Positions 26,085-35,263 of a stretch of 64,000 bases of DNA are shown in pieces. Position 1 is the first letter of the stretch. The number at the start of each line of letters is the position of its first letter. Both the position numbers and the translations under genes were made by a program. Under the pieces are notes generated by a model. That model had not been told where the DNA came from. It made no database searches and saw nothing but the letters and a program-made list of their open reading frames with translations. The DNA is from CAIOYC01 sp038327995 (lineage in GTDB: Bacteria > Pseudomonadota > Alphaproteobacteria > Caulobacterales > Caulobacteraceae): the NCBI GenBank assembly GCA_038327995.1, contig JBBQLP010000002.1:43250-107249 (forward strand). Direction: 5' to 3'.

Positions 26085-27314
26085 TCAAAATACGGTCCCG
26101 TCCGAAATGATCCTGAGCGGCGGCCCGCCATCGGCCCGCGCTGCCCTGGCTGTGCGCCGCCCCGCCGCCCATGTGCCGCCTTCCAGCACTCGCGCCAGAG
26201 AGAAATCGGCCTCGGCCAGCCCCAGCCGCTCTCGCACCAGAGGCGCGATGCAGTCGAGCATGGCCACGGTGAGGGAACGCCAACCGACCACGAGGGGCGA
26301 GGAAACCTGATGCTCGCGCGCCGCATCCGCCGGGTCGCGCAGCTTAAGCACGCCCATGTCGATGAATAGCCCGCCGTTGCGGTATTCGGCCAACCCGGTG
26401 AGCCCGTCGATGTCCACTACCTCAATACCTGCGTCCTGCAAGGGTTCGATCAGGGAGTAGCTCAGCCATTGCGAGAGCTTGTGCAGGGGAACGAACCCCA
26501 GGGACGGATGCGGCCAGCAGTCGCCCATCGCCACGCCGTCCAGCATGGGGCGACCCTGCCAGATCGGGCCGAGGGCTTCGAGTAAGAGGTCAAGGATCGC
26601 GGGGGCGGGCAGCTTTCCGGTCTCTGCTCGCGCCGACAGCACGTCGAACAGACCGCCCGGACGGGCAAGGTCCACGCCTGCGAACAGGTCTGGCCGCGCG
26701 GTCGCCTGATCCCCGAGCCGGTTCAGGAGGCTCGCTCGCCCCTCCAGCCCGACCAGCGGATTAGCCCCGGAAACCTGAAATCCCCGCGCCAGTGCATCGG
26801 CGGTGAGCGCCGAAAGCGCGGCGGCGTCAACCCGAAGCGGATCGGACTTATGATTGGAAAAAGCCCCCGCCTCGAACATTCGCAAGCTGGCGACCGCAAG
26901 ACCTTCAGAGCGCGTGGTCGCGGTTCCGGTCGCAGCGTCCTGATAGCGCCAGCCGGATCCCGAGCCCGCGTCCAGCAGCACCGAAACAATGGCCAGATCG
27001 AACGCGGCGCGCGCCTTTGCAGCCCGGCCCGGCCACGCCGCTTTCGCCGTCAACTCGACCCACAGGTCGCGGCCACCTACCACAAAATGCCGCCAGCGGG
27101 CATGGAAGGGCACTTCAAGCGTCGGATACTGGTCGCGGATCGTCTCGGCTACGAAATCCGCAGTCGCGGGGAGCCGGTTCAGATCGACGGTCCACTCGGC
27201 CAGCTTGCCCTCCAATGCCAGCGCCAGCATGGCCCTTGACGCGTCACGCACAGCGGCGGCGGAGAGTAGGGCGCGTGGATCGGCGGGCTGCGCGCGCCTC
27301 GCCTCAGTTGTCAT
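26085..27314 (-). CDS. URC4/Urg3 family protein (DUF1688), uracil catabolism
   Basis: The 409-residue protein contains LEVPFHARWRHFVVGGRDLW and LVGLEGRASLLNRLG, then MLDGVAMGDCWPHPSLGFVPLHKLSQWL, the conserved DUF1688 block. Its fungal homologue is Urc4p, required for growth on uracil as sole nitrogen source; the reaction is not settled in what I know. The start at 27314 overlaps the upstream stop by 11 bases, so translation is coupled. It sits between the URC1-like and upp genes. Confidence 0.9.
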   Translation of the reverse strand: MTTEARRAQPADPRALLSAAAVRDASRAMLALALEGKLAEWTVDLNRLPATADFVAETIRDQYPTLEVPFHARWRHFVVGGRDLWVELTAKAAWPGRAAKARAAFDLAIVSVLLDAGSGSGWRYQDAATGTATTRSEGLAVASLRMFEAGAFSNHKSDPLRVDAAALSALTADALARGFQVSGANPLVGLEGRASLLNRLGDQATARPDLFAGVDLARPGGLFDVLSARAETGKLPAPAILDLLLEALGPIWQGRPMLDGVAMGDCWPHPSLGFVPLHKLSQWLSYSLIEPLQDAGIEVVDIDGLTGLAEYRNGGLFIDMGVLKLRDPADAAREHQVSSPLVVGWRSLTVAMLDCIAPLVRERLGLAEADFSLARVLEGGTWAAGRRTARAARADGGPPLRIISDGTVF

Positions 27315-28560
27315 CAAGCCGCCGTCCGACCACACGGGTCAGGTCCGCCTCGGTGGGCGGCACGTCTGGGCTGAAATAGCCCGCCGCCTTCTTGGCCTCG
27401 ATCTCCACCGCAGCGTCGGGCGGCACGAGTTCCGGCGGGATCGGCACGCGTTCGACGATCTCGATCCCAGTCGAGACAATAGGGTCGTACTTCATGTTGG
27501 ACATGGACACGAAACGGTCGATGCAGGTGATGCCCAGCCAGTGTAAGACGTCCGGCATCAGTTCCTGGAACCGCGCGTCCTGCACCCCCGCCACGCACTC
27601 CGTGCGCTCGAAATAGGTGGATGCCTGATCGCCGCCGGGCTGGCGTTTGCGGGCGTTGTAGACGAGGAACTTGGTCACTTCGCCCAGCGCCCGCCCTTCC
27701 TTGCGGTTATAGACGATCAGCCCCGCGCCGCCGTCCTGCGCCTCGCGGATGCACTCCTCGATCCCGTGGGTCAGGTAGGGGCGGCAGGTGCAGATATCCG
27801 ATCCAAACACGTCCGAACCGTTGCACTCATCATGCACCCGGCAGGTCAAACGCCGCTTGGGGTCCGCAATCGCCGCCGGATCGCCGAAGATATAGAGGGT
27901 GATGCCGCCGATGGGGGGCAGGAAGACCGAAATGTCCGGGCGTGTGACCAGTTCCGGATACATCCCGCCGGTCTGCTCGAACAGGGTGCGGCGCAAGGTC
28001 TCTTCGGAGACGTTGAAGCGCTCGGCTATGCCTGGCAGATACCAGACGGGATCGAGCGCCGCCTTGGTCACGGCCACATCGCCCAACGCGCGGATGATCT
28101 CGCCATCGACCTTCAACCGGCCCTTGGCGATGGCGTCACCGATCTCGGGCAGGGTGAGCCGCGCTTTGGTGATGGCGATGGTGGGGCGGATGTCCACGCC
28201 CTCGGCGATCTCGCGGGCGAAGTCGCTGGCCACCCGGTGGCCCCAGGGGTCCAGCGAAACGATCTTCGCCGGGTCTATCCATTGCTTGAAGGGCCCGACC
28301 TCCACCACCGGTGATGTGTCGGTCAGGTCTGGCCGCACCAGAGGATTGAGGGTGCCAGCAGCGATGGCGAGTGACCGGTAGATCGAATAGGCCCCGCCAT
28401 GCGCGCCGATGGCGTTGCGGTCCGCGCCCGCATTGGGAGTTGCGATCACGGGGCCCCGCTCGGCGATGGTGGGCGCGCCCCAATGCAGCGGAAAGCGCGA
28501 GGGCGCCCCGGCGCCCGGATGAGAGGTCAGGCGGATATGGGTGGTGCGATTCACAGACAT
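27304..28560 (-). CDS. GTP cyclohydrolase II homologue, URC1-like
   Basis: The 418-residue protein is longer than RibA (about 200) because of an N-terminal region of some 200 residues. It has the zinc-cysteine block CRVHDECNGSDVFGSDICTC in place of RibA's VRVHSECLTGDVFGSLRCDC, then NRKEGRALGEVTKFL in place of QEGRGIGLxxK. These changes, and the company of URC4 and upp, match Urc1p of the uracil-catabolism pathway rather than riboflavin synthesis. It is proposed to open the uracil ring at the ribonucleotide level. It is the first gene of the operon. Confidence 0.9.
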   Translation of the reverse strand: MSVNRTTHIRLTSHPGAGAPSRFPLHWGAPTIAERGPVIATPNAGADRNAIGAHGGAYSIYRSLAIAAGTLNPLVRPDLTDTSPVVEVGPFKQWIDPAKIVSLDPWGHRVASDFAREIAEGVDIRPTIAITKARLTLPEIGDAIAKGRLKVDGEIIRALGDVAVTKAALDPVWYLPGIAERFNVSEETLRRTLFEQTGGMYPELVTRPDISVFLPPIGGITLYIFGDPAAIADPKRRLTCRVHDECNGSDVFGSDICTCRPYLTHGIEECIREAQDGGAGLIVYNRKEGRALGEVTKFLVYNARKRQPGGDQASTYFERTECVAGVQDARFQELMPDVLHWLGITCIDRFVSMSNMKYDPIVSTGIEIVERVPIPPELVPPDAAVEIEAKKAAGYFSPDVPPTEADLTRVVGRRLDDN

Positions 28561-28585
28561 CGAGTTCGCCGCGCGGATGCGCCTC

Positions 28586-28630
28586 CAGAAAACAAAAGGC
28601 CCCGCACCGGTTCTCCGGCAGGGGGCCTTT
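28586..28630 (-). terminator. Rho-independent terminator after the PoxB-like gene, or attenuator of the URC operon
   Basis: On the minus strand AAAGGCCCC (28630-28622) pairs with GGGGCCTTT (28603-28595) across an 18-base loop that itself contains CCGG/CCGG, followed by TTGTTTTC. This is the strongest terminator-like structure in the window. It lies 59 bases after the PoxB-like stop and only 35 bases before the URC1-like start codon, so it could also act in the URC leader. Confidence 0.85.
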
Positions 28631-28688
28631 GAGCGGAGAGAATGATCCTCCCCATGCGGATTGACAAGTGGCGCGGTGGGGCGGCTCC

Positions 28689-30476
28689 CTATTCGGACTT
28701 GCTCGGCAGGATCGCGGCCAGGACCTGATCCAGCGCGCCCTTGATGAGTCCGACTTCGCTCGGATCGCCCTGCACCAGCGTCTTCATCAAGGTCTTGGCC
28801 TGCTCGAAGGTGATGTGCGGAGGCAGAGGCGGGACCTCGGGGTCGGTCTTGACCTCGATCACGACGGGAATGTCAGACGCCAGCGCCTCGTCCCACGCCG
28901 CGCCCATCTTCTCCGGGTCGTCCACATAGATGCCGCGCAGGCCGATCAGTTCGGCGAAGCGATGGTAGGGCACATTGGGAATCGACTGGGTGGTCAGGAG
29001 CTTCGGGAAACCTTCGACAATGCGCTGCTCCCACGTGACCTGATTGAGGTCCTCGTTGTTCCAGACGCAGCAGATCCATTTCGGGCTCGCCCAGCCGCGC
29101 CAGTATTTGGCCACCGTTATCAGCTCGGCCATGTTGTTCATCTGCATGGCGCCGTCCCCGACGAGGGCGATCACCGGCCGGTCAGGGTGGGCGAACTTGG
29201 CCCCGATGGCGTAGGGCACCGCCGCGCCCATGGACGCCAGCCCGCCGGAGAGCGAGCACATCATGCCCCGCTTGATCTTCAGATCGCGGGCATACCAGTT
29301 GGCGCAGCTTCCCGAGTCCGAGGTGACGATCACGTTGGACGGAAGGCGTGAGGAAAGCTCCCATGTCACCCGCTGGGGGTTGACCGGATTGGCGGGTGCC
29401 AGGGCGCGCTTCTCCATCAGCACCCACCAGTCGGTCATGGCCTTCTCGATGCCTTGGCGCCACGTGGTGTCGGTCTTCTGGTCCAGTAGCGGGAGCAGGG
29501 CCAAAAGCGTTTCCGCCGCGTCGCCGTGCAGATTGACCTCGGTGGGAAATCGGATGCCGAGCATGGTGGGGTCGATGTCGATCTGCACCGCCCGCGCCTG
29601 ACCCGTCTTGGGCAGGAACTCCGACCACGGAAAGCCGGTGCCGATCATCAGGAGGGTGTCGCATTCGTCCATCAGGTCGGACGAAGGCCTGGTGCCGAGC
29701 AGGCCGATGGTCCCCGTCACCCATGGCAGGTCGTCTGGAAGCGAAGCTTTGCCGAGAAGGGCCTTAGCGGCGCCCGCCTGAAGCTTGTCGGCGACGGCGA
29801 TCACCGCATCGGTCGCCTGCATGGCGCCCGCGCCGACGAGGATGGCCACCTTCTTGCCAGCGTTCAGCACCTCGGCGGCGCGGCGCAGGTCCGCCTCATA
29901 AGGCACGACCTTGGGCTTAGTGTAGCCCGTGCCGGAACGGACGTAGCCGTGGGCGCGGGGGGGCGCTTCGTACTTGGAGTCTGAGAGGTCGTTCGGCAGC
30001 ACCACCACGGCGACGGCGTTGCGGGCCTTGGAGGTGCGGATGGCCCTGTCGAGGATGCCGGAAACCTGGGCGGATGTCTGCCCTTGCGCCACGTAGTCGG
30101 CCACGTCCGAGAAGGCGCGGTCGAGGTTCAGTTCCTGCTGGTAGTGCATGCCGTGGACAGAGCGGGGCGCCTGACCGGTTATGGCCAGCACTGGCATATG
30201 GTCCATCTTGGCGTCGTAGAGGCCGGTGATCATGTGCGTCGCGCCGGGCCCGCCGGTGGAGAGGCAGACGCCCATCTCGCCGGTAAACTTGGCGTAGGCC
30301 ACGGCCATGAAGGCGGCCATTTCCTCGTGCCGGGCCTGCACGAACTGAAAGGTCTGGCCCTTCTGCTCGAAGCCGCGCAGCACGCCGTTTATGCCGTCGC
30401 CGGGGTAGCCGAAAATGGTGGTGATTCCCCATTCCTCGAGGCGTTTGACAAAGAACTCGCCGACGGTCTGGCTCAT
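28689..30476 (-). CDS. Thiamine-pyrophosphate enzyme, pyruvate oxidase (PoxB)-like
   Basis: The 595-residue protein has the catalytic glutamate region QARHEEMAAFMAVAYAK and the TPP-binding ALVGDGAMQMNNMAELI followed by CVWNNEDLNQVTWE. The overall three-domain order matches the pyruvate oxidase/acetolactate synthase family and is nearest to PoxB-type proteins. PoxB decarboxylates pyruvate to acetate and CO2 and gives electrons to quinone; other TPP activities cannot be excluded. It is the last gene of the nine-gene operon and overlaps the DUF1440 gene by four bases. Confidence 0.88.
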   Translation of the reverse strand: MSQTVGEFFVKRLEEWGITTIFGYPGDGINGVLRGFEQKGQTFQFVQARHEEMAAFMAVAYAKFTGEMGVCLSTGGPGATHMITGLYDAKMDHMPVLAITGQAPRSVHGMHYQQELNLDRAFSDVADYVAQGQTSAQVSGILDRAIRTSKARNAVAVVVLPNDLSDSKYEAPPRAHGYVRSGTGYTKPKVVPYEADLRRAAEVLNAGKKVAILVGAGAMQATDAVIAVADKLQAGAAKALLGKASLPDDLPWVTGTIGLLGTRPSSDLMDECDTLLMIGTGFPWSEFLPKTGQARAVQIDIDPTMLGIRFPTEVNLHGDAAETLLALLPLLDQKTDTTWRQGIEKAMTDWWVLMEKRALAPANPVNPQRVTWELSSRLPSNVIVTSDSGSCANWYARDLKIKRGMMCSLSGGLASMGAAVPYAIGAKFAHPDRPVIALVGDGAMQMNNMAELITVAKYWRGWASPKWICCVWNNEDLNQVTWEQRIVEGFPKLLTTQSIPNVPYHRFAELIGLRGIYVDDPEKMGAAWDEALASDIPVVIEVKTDPEVPPLPPHITFEQAKTLMKTLVQGDPSEVGLIKGALDQVLAAILPSKSE

Positions 30477-31012
30477 CGGAAAAGCTCCTTGTAAGCGTGT
30501 AGAGGACGGTGCGCGGGCGCGCCGGGCAGGATCGAAAGCACGGCGTCGAGCGAGAGGCCGAAGATGACGTGAGAGCTCGCGGCGAAGGCGTGTTCGGCGG
30601 GCTCAACTTCCCAAGGGGGCGGTTTAAGTCCTGTAAGGGCCAGACCCATCTCCTCCACCGTCGCCCAAATGCCCAGGCCGTAGAGGAGGCCCCGACCCTC
30701 CGTCACGTCCGGATAGAGCTTGGCGAGCACGGCGTAGGCGGCGCCGAGCCCCGCGCCCATCACGTAGTGCACTATAGAGCCAGCGGGGCCTCTCTCGCGC
30801 TTGGAAAGCGAACTTCCGTTGACGGCCAGCGATATCTCGTCCGCCAGCTTTTCCGTGGGGGGTGGAGTAGATGACGGTTTATCGGTCGGAGGCAGATGGG
30901 CGTAGGTCCACAGGGTCTGGAACAGGGACGTGGCCGCCGCCGCCACGATCCCCGCCGCCGCGCCCATGACGGCGGCCTCCATGAGGTCGGAAGGATCGGA
31001 TCGTCGGGTCAT
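30473..31012 (-). CDS. DUF1440 membrane protein (YagU-like)
   Basis: The 179-residue protein has hydrophobic segments near residues 13-35, 83-100 and 107-128 and the pattern GSIVHYVMGAGLGAAYAVLAK, typical of the DUF1440/YagU group, an inner-membrane family linked in Escherichia coli to acid tolerance. It overlaps the genes on both sides by four bases (ATGA). Its role in the operon is unknown; it may anchor or serve the membrane-associated dehydrogenases. Confidence 0.75.
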   Translation of the reverse strand: MTRRSDPSDLMEAAVMGAAAGIVAAAATSLFQTLWTYAHLPPTDKPSSTPPPTEKLADEISLAVNGSSLSKRERGPAGSIVHYVMGAGLGAAYAVLAKLYPDVTEGRGLLYGLGIWATVEEMGLALTGLKPPPWEVEPAEHAFAASSHVIFGLSLDAVLSILPGAPAHRPLHAYKELFR

Positions 31013-32070
31013 GGGGCGCCTTTCGGGCGGGGATCGAAGCGGAACACCTTAAACGGCAGCACGGGTGCTTCCCCCGGCCTCGCCAGGGCGGGGGATCGCG
31101 GAAGCTGGGTGTCTACAATGTAGAGAGCGCCGTCTGGCCCCTGCATGATCCCGTCCGGCCAGAACATATCCGGCCGCACCACCGGCTCGTCGTAGCTGCG
31201 GTCCTTGCCCGAAATGCGACCGATGGCGTTGGTCTCGATCACGGTCATGTAGATGTCACCCTCGGCGGTCATGCACATCCCGCCAGAGTTAGGTTTGGGG
31301 GCGTAGCGCTCCAGCCGGAGGGCGAGGGCCGCATCGTTTAACGCCGGGTCGATCAGGTCCTCCACCCGAACCCGCCACAGGCTGTGTCCGTTCAGCGGCG
31401 ACAGGTAGAGCCATTCTCCGGCGTGATCCATGCAGACGCCATCGACGCCAACGCCGAGCGGCGTGCGCGATCCGTCCGGGCCGTTCCGCTCAACCTTCTG
31501 GCCGTCGATCAGCAAGGGACGCGCCTCGGCGCGGATGCCTTCATAGCCCTCCACCCGTCGTTGTGCCGCGCCGGTCTCGATATCGATGACGATCAGGGCC
31601 GCGCGCGAACCGTCGCCGCCGCCCCCCGCACCCTCGTCGGCGATGTAGATCTTGCCGCGCGCCTCATCCACCACGAAGTCATTCGGCTCCGACCACGGGG
31701 TCAGCACTTCGGGCGGAATAGGGATGACCCGCCACAGCGCGTCGGCGCGGGTGTCCCAGACTACAAACTTGGCCTGGATGTTCGAGCGGGTGCCCATGTC
31801 CGCCATCCAGATTCGGCCCTGGCTGTCGTCGTGCAGACCCAGGACCGCATCCAGCCACGCTTCATCGCCCTTGCGGGGCGTGTTCCAGGCGAGGTTGGGA
31901 TAGGGCGCAAGCGATCCGTCGGCCTGAAAAATCGAGACGCGATGGGGCGTGCCGTACATGGGGTGGTGACTGACCACGAGCCTGCCGTCGGAGGTGAAGG
32001 CGCCGTTGCCAAGCGGCGTGTCGGTGGTGAGATAGATCGTGGCGTCGCCAATAGTGGGGATGTCGGTCAT
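31009..32070 (-). CDS. Major royal jelly/SMP-30-like beta-propeller protein
   Basis: The 353-residue protein contains RIWMADMGTRSNIQ, KIYIADEGAGGG, GVDGVCMDHAGEWLYLSPLNG and PDGIMQGPDGALYIVDTQLP, the repeats of the royal-jelly (L-dopachrome tautomerase-related) six-bladed propeller, related to SMP-30/gluconolactonases. No signal peptide is visible with this start, which is fixed by the ATGA overlap with the upstream gene. A lactonase function would fit between a sugar dehydrogenase and later acid-oxidising steps, but the metal ligands were not checked. Confidence 0.82.
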   Translation of the reverse strand: MTDIPTIGDATIYLTTDTPLGNGAFTSDGRLVVSHHPMYGTPHRVSIFQADGSLAPYPNLAWNTPRKGDEAWLDAVLGLHDDSQGRIWMADMGTRSNIQAKFVVWDTRADALWRVIPIPPEVLTPWSEPNDFVVDEARGKIYIADEGAGGGGDGSRAALIVIDIETGAAQRRVEGYEGIRAEARPLLIDGQKVERNGPDGSRTPLGVGVDGVCMDHAGEWLYLSPLNGHSLWRVRVEDLIDPALNDAALALRLERYAPKPNSGGMCMTAEGDIYMTVIETNAIGRISGKDRSYDEPVVRPDMFWPDGIMQGPDGALYIVDTQLPRSPALARPGEAPVLPFKVFRFDPRPKGAP

Positions 32071-33212
32071 AGGGCGGGCTGGGTTGTCACCAGTCCCCTT
32101 GGCAGGCTGCGAACGTCCGTGAACCCGGAGAGCGCCATGCAATCCCTAAGCTCCTGCCGGATCAGGCACAGAGCCTTGTCGACGCCCCTGCCGCCCTCAG
32201 CCGCCAGCCCATAGGTCCAGGCCCGCCCCGAGAGGCAGGCGCGGGCGCCGCGTCCCATGGCCTTGACGATGTCGAAGCCGGTGCGCACCCCGCCGTCGAA
32301 CAGAACCTCCACCTGGTCGCCCACCGCACGGGCGATCTCAGGCAAGACTGAAATCGTGGAGGGCGCGCTGTCGAGTTGTCGCCCGCCATGGTTGGAAACG
32401 ATGATCGCGTCCGCGCCGAGATCGACCGCCATTTTTGCGTCGTCCACGCCCATGATCCCCTTCAGGATGAACTTCCGCTTCCACAACGACCGCACCCAGC
32501 GGATTGTTTCCACGTCGATCGAGGCGTCGAGGTTGGCGTTCACCCAAGCGGCCAGTTCCAGCACGTTCCGCGCCTCCGGGTGCTCCACTTGCATGGTGCC
32601 GAAGGTGCGCCGCTTGCTCGCCAGCATCCGCAGAGCCCACGGGACGTGGCCCATCATGTTGAAGACGGCGGCGGGCATAATCTTGAGCGGCGAGGACAAA
32701 CCATTGCGGGTGTCGGCCCACCGCTGGCTGTGCACATGAACATCGAGCGTCATGACCAACGCCGAGCATCCCGCTTCGTCCGCGCGGCGGATCAAGCTCT
32801 CGTTCACGGCCCTGCTCTTCATCATGTAGAGCTGCGACCAGAAGGGCGTCGTGGTCGCCTTGGCCACATCCTCGATAGAGGCGATGGAAAAGCCGGACAG
32901 GCAGAAGGGAATCCCGAATGCTTCGGCGACCTTGGCCGCTTCGACCTCGCCGTTCGGCCAAGTCAGGCCCGCCATGCCCACCGGGCCAATAGCCAGCGGG
33001 ATGCTTGCCCTGTCTCCCGCCATGGTCGTCGCCGTCGAGAGCTTGGACACATCGCGCATCACCGTCTCGTTCAACGCCAGGGCGTCGAGGTCGGCGCGAT
33101 TTCGCTGCAGGGTAAGCTCGCTGTAGGACCCCCCATCGACATACTCGAACACCGCCTTCGGCAGGCGTCGCTTGGCCACGGTTCTGAGGTCATTGACGTT
33201 GACGATCTGCAT
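32067..33212 (-). CDS. FMN-dependent alpha-hydroxy-acid dehydrogenase (LldD-like)
   Basis: The 381-residue protein has FEYVDGGSYSELTL near the N-terminus, the FMN/substrate helix PFWSQLYMMKSR, and the catalytic signature IIVSNHGGRQLDSAPS with the active-site histidine, followed by FDGGVRTGFDIVKAM. It would oxidise a 2-hydroxy acid such as L-lactate or glycolate to the keto acid and feed the respiratory chain. A second member lies at 58465-59604. It sits three bases after the hydrolase stop. Confidence 0.9.
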   Translation of the reverse strand: MQIVNVNDLRTVAKRRLPKAVFEYVDGGSYSELTLQRNRADLDALALNETVMRDVSKLSTATTMAGDRASIPLAIGPVGMAGLTWPNGEVEAAKVAEAFGIPFCLSGFSIASIEDVAKATTTPFWSQLYMMKSRAVNESLIRRADEAGCSALVMTLDVHVHSQRWADTRNGLSSPLKIMPAAVFNMMGHVPWALRMLASKRRTFGTMQVEHPEARNVLELAAWVNANLDASIDVETIRWVRSLWKRKFILKGIMGVDDAKMAVDLGADAIIVSNHGGRQLDSAPSTISVLPEIARAVGDQVEVLFDGGVRTGFDIVKAMGRGARACLSGRAWTYGLAAEGGRGVDKALCLIRQELRDCMALSGFTDVRSLPRGLVTTQPAL

Positions 33213-33215
33213 CTG

Positions 33216-33950
33216 TCAGCCTTCCGCCCTGGCGAGATCAGCGATGAAGGCCCGCATCGCCGCGGCGACCTCCACGGGCTTTTCGAGGGGAACCAGGTGC
33301 CCGCCGCCCTGGATCACCCGGACCTCGGCCCTACCGAGTCCCTGGGCAACATCGAACGGCGTGGTCAGGCCCAGCACCTTGTCGTTGTCGCCGGTGATCA
33401 CCAGCGTCGGCAGATCGAGACCGTTTGAACGGGCTGAGATGTCCTGGCGGCTGCCCACCTGCATCCACCAAATCCAGGCGCGGCGATCTACGCTCACCTC
33501 GTCATCGACACAGCTGTCGAAAACCTCCGGCGAGAGAGAATGGTCGGTGATCTTCTCGATGTGGGCCTTCGCGGCGTCCCGGTCGGCGAAGTCGTCGATG
33601 GTCTTTTGCCGCTCACTCTCTTCCATCGGCTCGGGGGTCGGCGGGGACGGGGCGATCAGGATCAGGCCCAGAAGGTTCGGCGGTCGGCGCGCAGCAAGAT
33701 CGATCACGATCTTACCGCCCATAGAGTGACCAATGAGGACAAAGGGTCGCTCTCCCGCGTGCGCGAGGAGCAATCCGGCGTAGGTGTCCAGATCGAGATC
33801 GCCCGTCGCCGCCGTTCCGCCAAATCCCGCAAGGTTTGGTGCGGCGCACTGGAACTCCGGCCCCAAAGCTTCGATCAGCGGCGCCCACGACCGGCCCGAT
33901 CCGCCGAAATAGTGGGCGAACACCAACCTGGGGTACGTGCTGTCCTGCAC
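33216..33950 (-). CDS. Alpha/beta hydrolase
   Basis: The protein of about 244 residues begins LVFAHYFGGSGRSWAPLI after a short N-terminus and has the nucleophile elbow LIGHSMGGKIVIDLA (GxSxG), with the acid and histidine regions in LVITGDNDKVLG and IQGGGHLVPLEKP. The GTG at 33950 lies one base after the glycosidase stop and is taken as start; a TTG at 33962 is an alternative. The substrate is unknown; esters or lactones would fit its neighbours. Confidence 0.85.
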   Translation of the reverse strand: MQDSTYPRLVFAHYFGGSGRSWAPLIEALGPEFQCAAPNLAGFGGTAATGDLDLDTYAGLLLAHAGERPFVLIGHSMGGKIVIDLAARRPPNLLGLILIAPSPPTPEPMEESERQKTIDDFADRDAAKAHIEKITDHSLSPEVFDSCVDDEVSVDRRAWIWWMQVGSRQDISARSNGLDLPTLVITGDNDKVLGLTTPFDVAQGLGRAEVRVIQGGGHLVPLEKPVEVAAAMRAFIADLARAEG

Positions 33951-33951
33951 T

Positions 33952-35260
33952 CTAGACCTCAACCTTCAGGCGCGCCGGCCGGTCGGTCAGTTCCAGCATC
34001 TCCCCGTGCGGCACGATGGTCATCTGGCCGAACTCTTCGAGCAGACAGCGGTAGCAGGTCGCCACCGGGCGCGGATTTCGGTCGAGGTCGTAGAGACCAC
34101 AGGCGTTCACCGTGCCTTTCTTTTCCGCGAGTTGAATGTCCCAGTCGATCTGGTCGATCAGGCTGTACCAGGTGAAGCCTAGCACCGGCACGCCGTCCGC
34201 GCGCATCCGCAAGACGTTGATCCACTGCTTCCAGATCCAGCTTTTCGCCGCGATGGGGTCAAAGGTGTTGGTCTCGGTGTGCATCACCGGCTTTTTGTAG
34301 CGGGCGTAGTACTGGTGGGTGATCTGATGCCAGCCCATCACATCCTCGGCGGGCAACATACTTCCGTCGGGCAGGAGGATGTGTTCGTTCCGTCCAGGGC
34401 GGCTCGCCTTTCATGAACCAGTCGTATTCGTCGCGGGTGAGCCCGTTGTCGGCGAGGTAGATGTAGGTGTCGGCGTCCGGCGCGTGTGCGTAGAGAAGGT
34501 CGAGCGATATGAACCGCTGCTGGTTCGCCAGCCGGATTTCCTTGGACTGCAGCGCCTTGGCCTCGTGGATATATTCCGCGCTCTCGCTTTGAACGATGAT
34601 CACGTCCGGGCGGTGTTTGGCGATGGCCTGTGTGGCCATAATGCTGGCCGCCACCAGGTGCTTCATCGCCGTGACGAAGCCGCGATCGGTCTTGAGTTGC
34701 TCGTTCCAGAGGCCGTCCTTGGCGCTCGCGCGGGCGGTGACGTAGATTTCGTTTACGGGGGTATAGAAGCGCACCCACGGGTAGCGCTTTGCCACCTCTT
34801 CGGCATAGACGGCGAAGTGGATCGGCAGTTCGGGGTTCTGGAAGTTTCCAAGCCAGTCCGGCACGCCGAAATGCAGGAGGTCGAGGATCGGCGTGATGCC
34901 TAACCGCTTGATCTCCGCCATCACCTCATCGGCGAAACTGAAGTCATACTTGCCCGGCCCGAGGTGGGTCTTGTGGTAGGGCAGGCCATAGCGCAGCACC
35001 TTCAGCCCCAGGTCCTTGGTCAGTCTGAGGTCGTCGCGCCAGCGGGTGTAGTGGCCGCACTCCTCCAGCAAGTCCCGCCGGATACGGCCATTATCGATGG
35101 TCGGGTTGGAGCATTCGATCCCGGTAGCGAACATGAACTCGCTTGGACCGCCTACGGGAAGTCCACTGCCCGATTGCCCGCCCGCGCCGCCGTATTGATC
35201 CCCGGCGTAGTCGCCGTCACCATAGACATCACGGATGATTGAAAGGAAATCGTTGGCCAT
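33952..35260 (-). pseudogene. Family 1-like glycoside hydrolase, frameshifted
   Basis: The first part (from 35260) contains DLLHFGVPDWLGNFQNP and VRFYTPVNEIYV, with the likely acid/base glutamate in PVNE. The rest, including GWHQITHQYYARYKKPVMHT and the likely nucleophile glutamate in TETNTF, lies in another frame ending at 33952. The join is near 34391-34404, where the run GCCGCCC has one base more than needed to read GEPPGRNEHILLP. Both catalytic residues survive, on separate frames. Intact, the protein would be about 435 residues. It is a recent pseudogene or an assembly error; overlap with the neighbours and retained sense codons favour the error. Confidence 0.8.
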
Positions 35261-35263
35261 GGG

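Noticed and set aside
27304..28560. ribA for riboflavin synthesis
   Set aside because: The altered cysteine block, the long N-terminal region and the URC4/upp context fit URC1 better.
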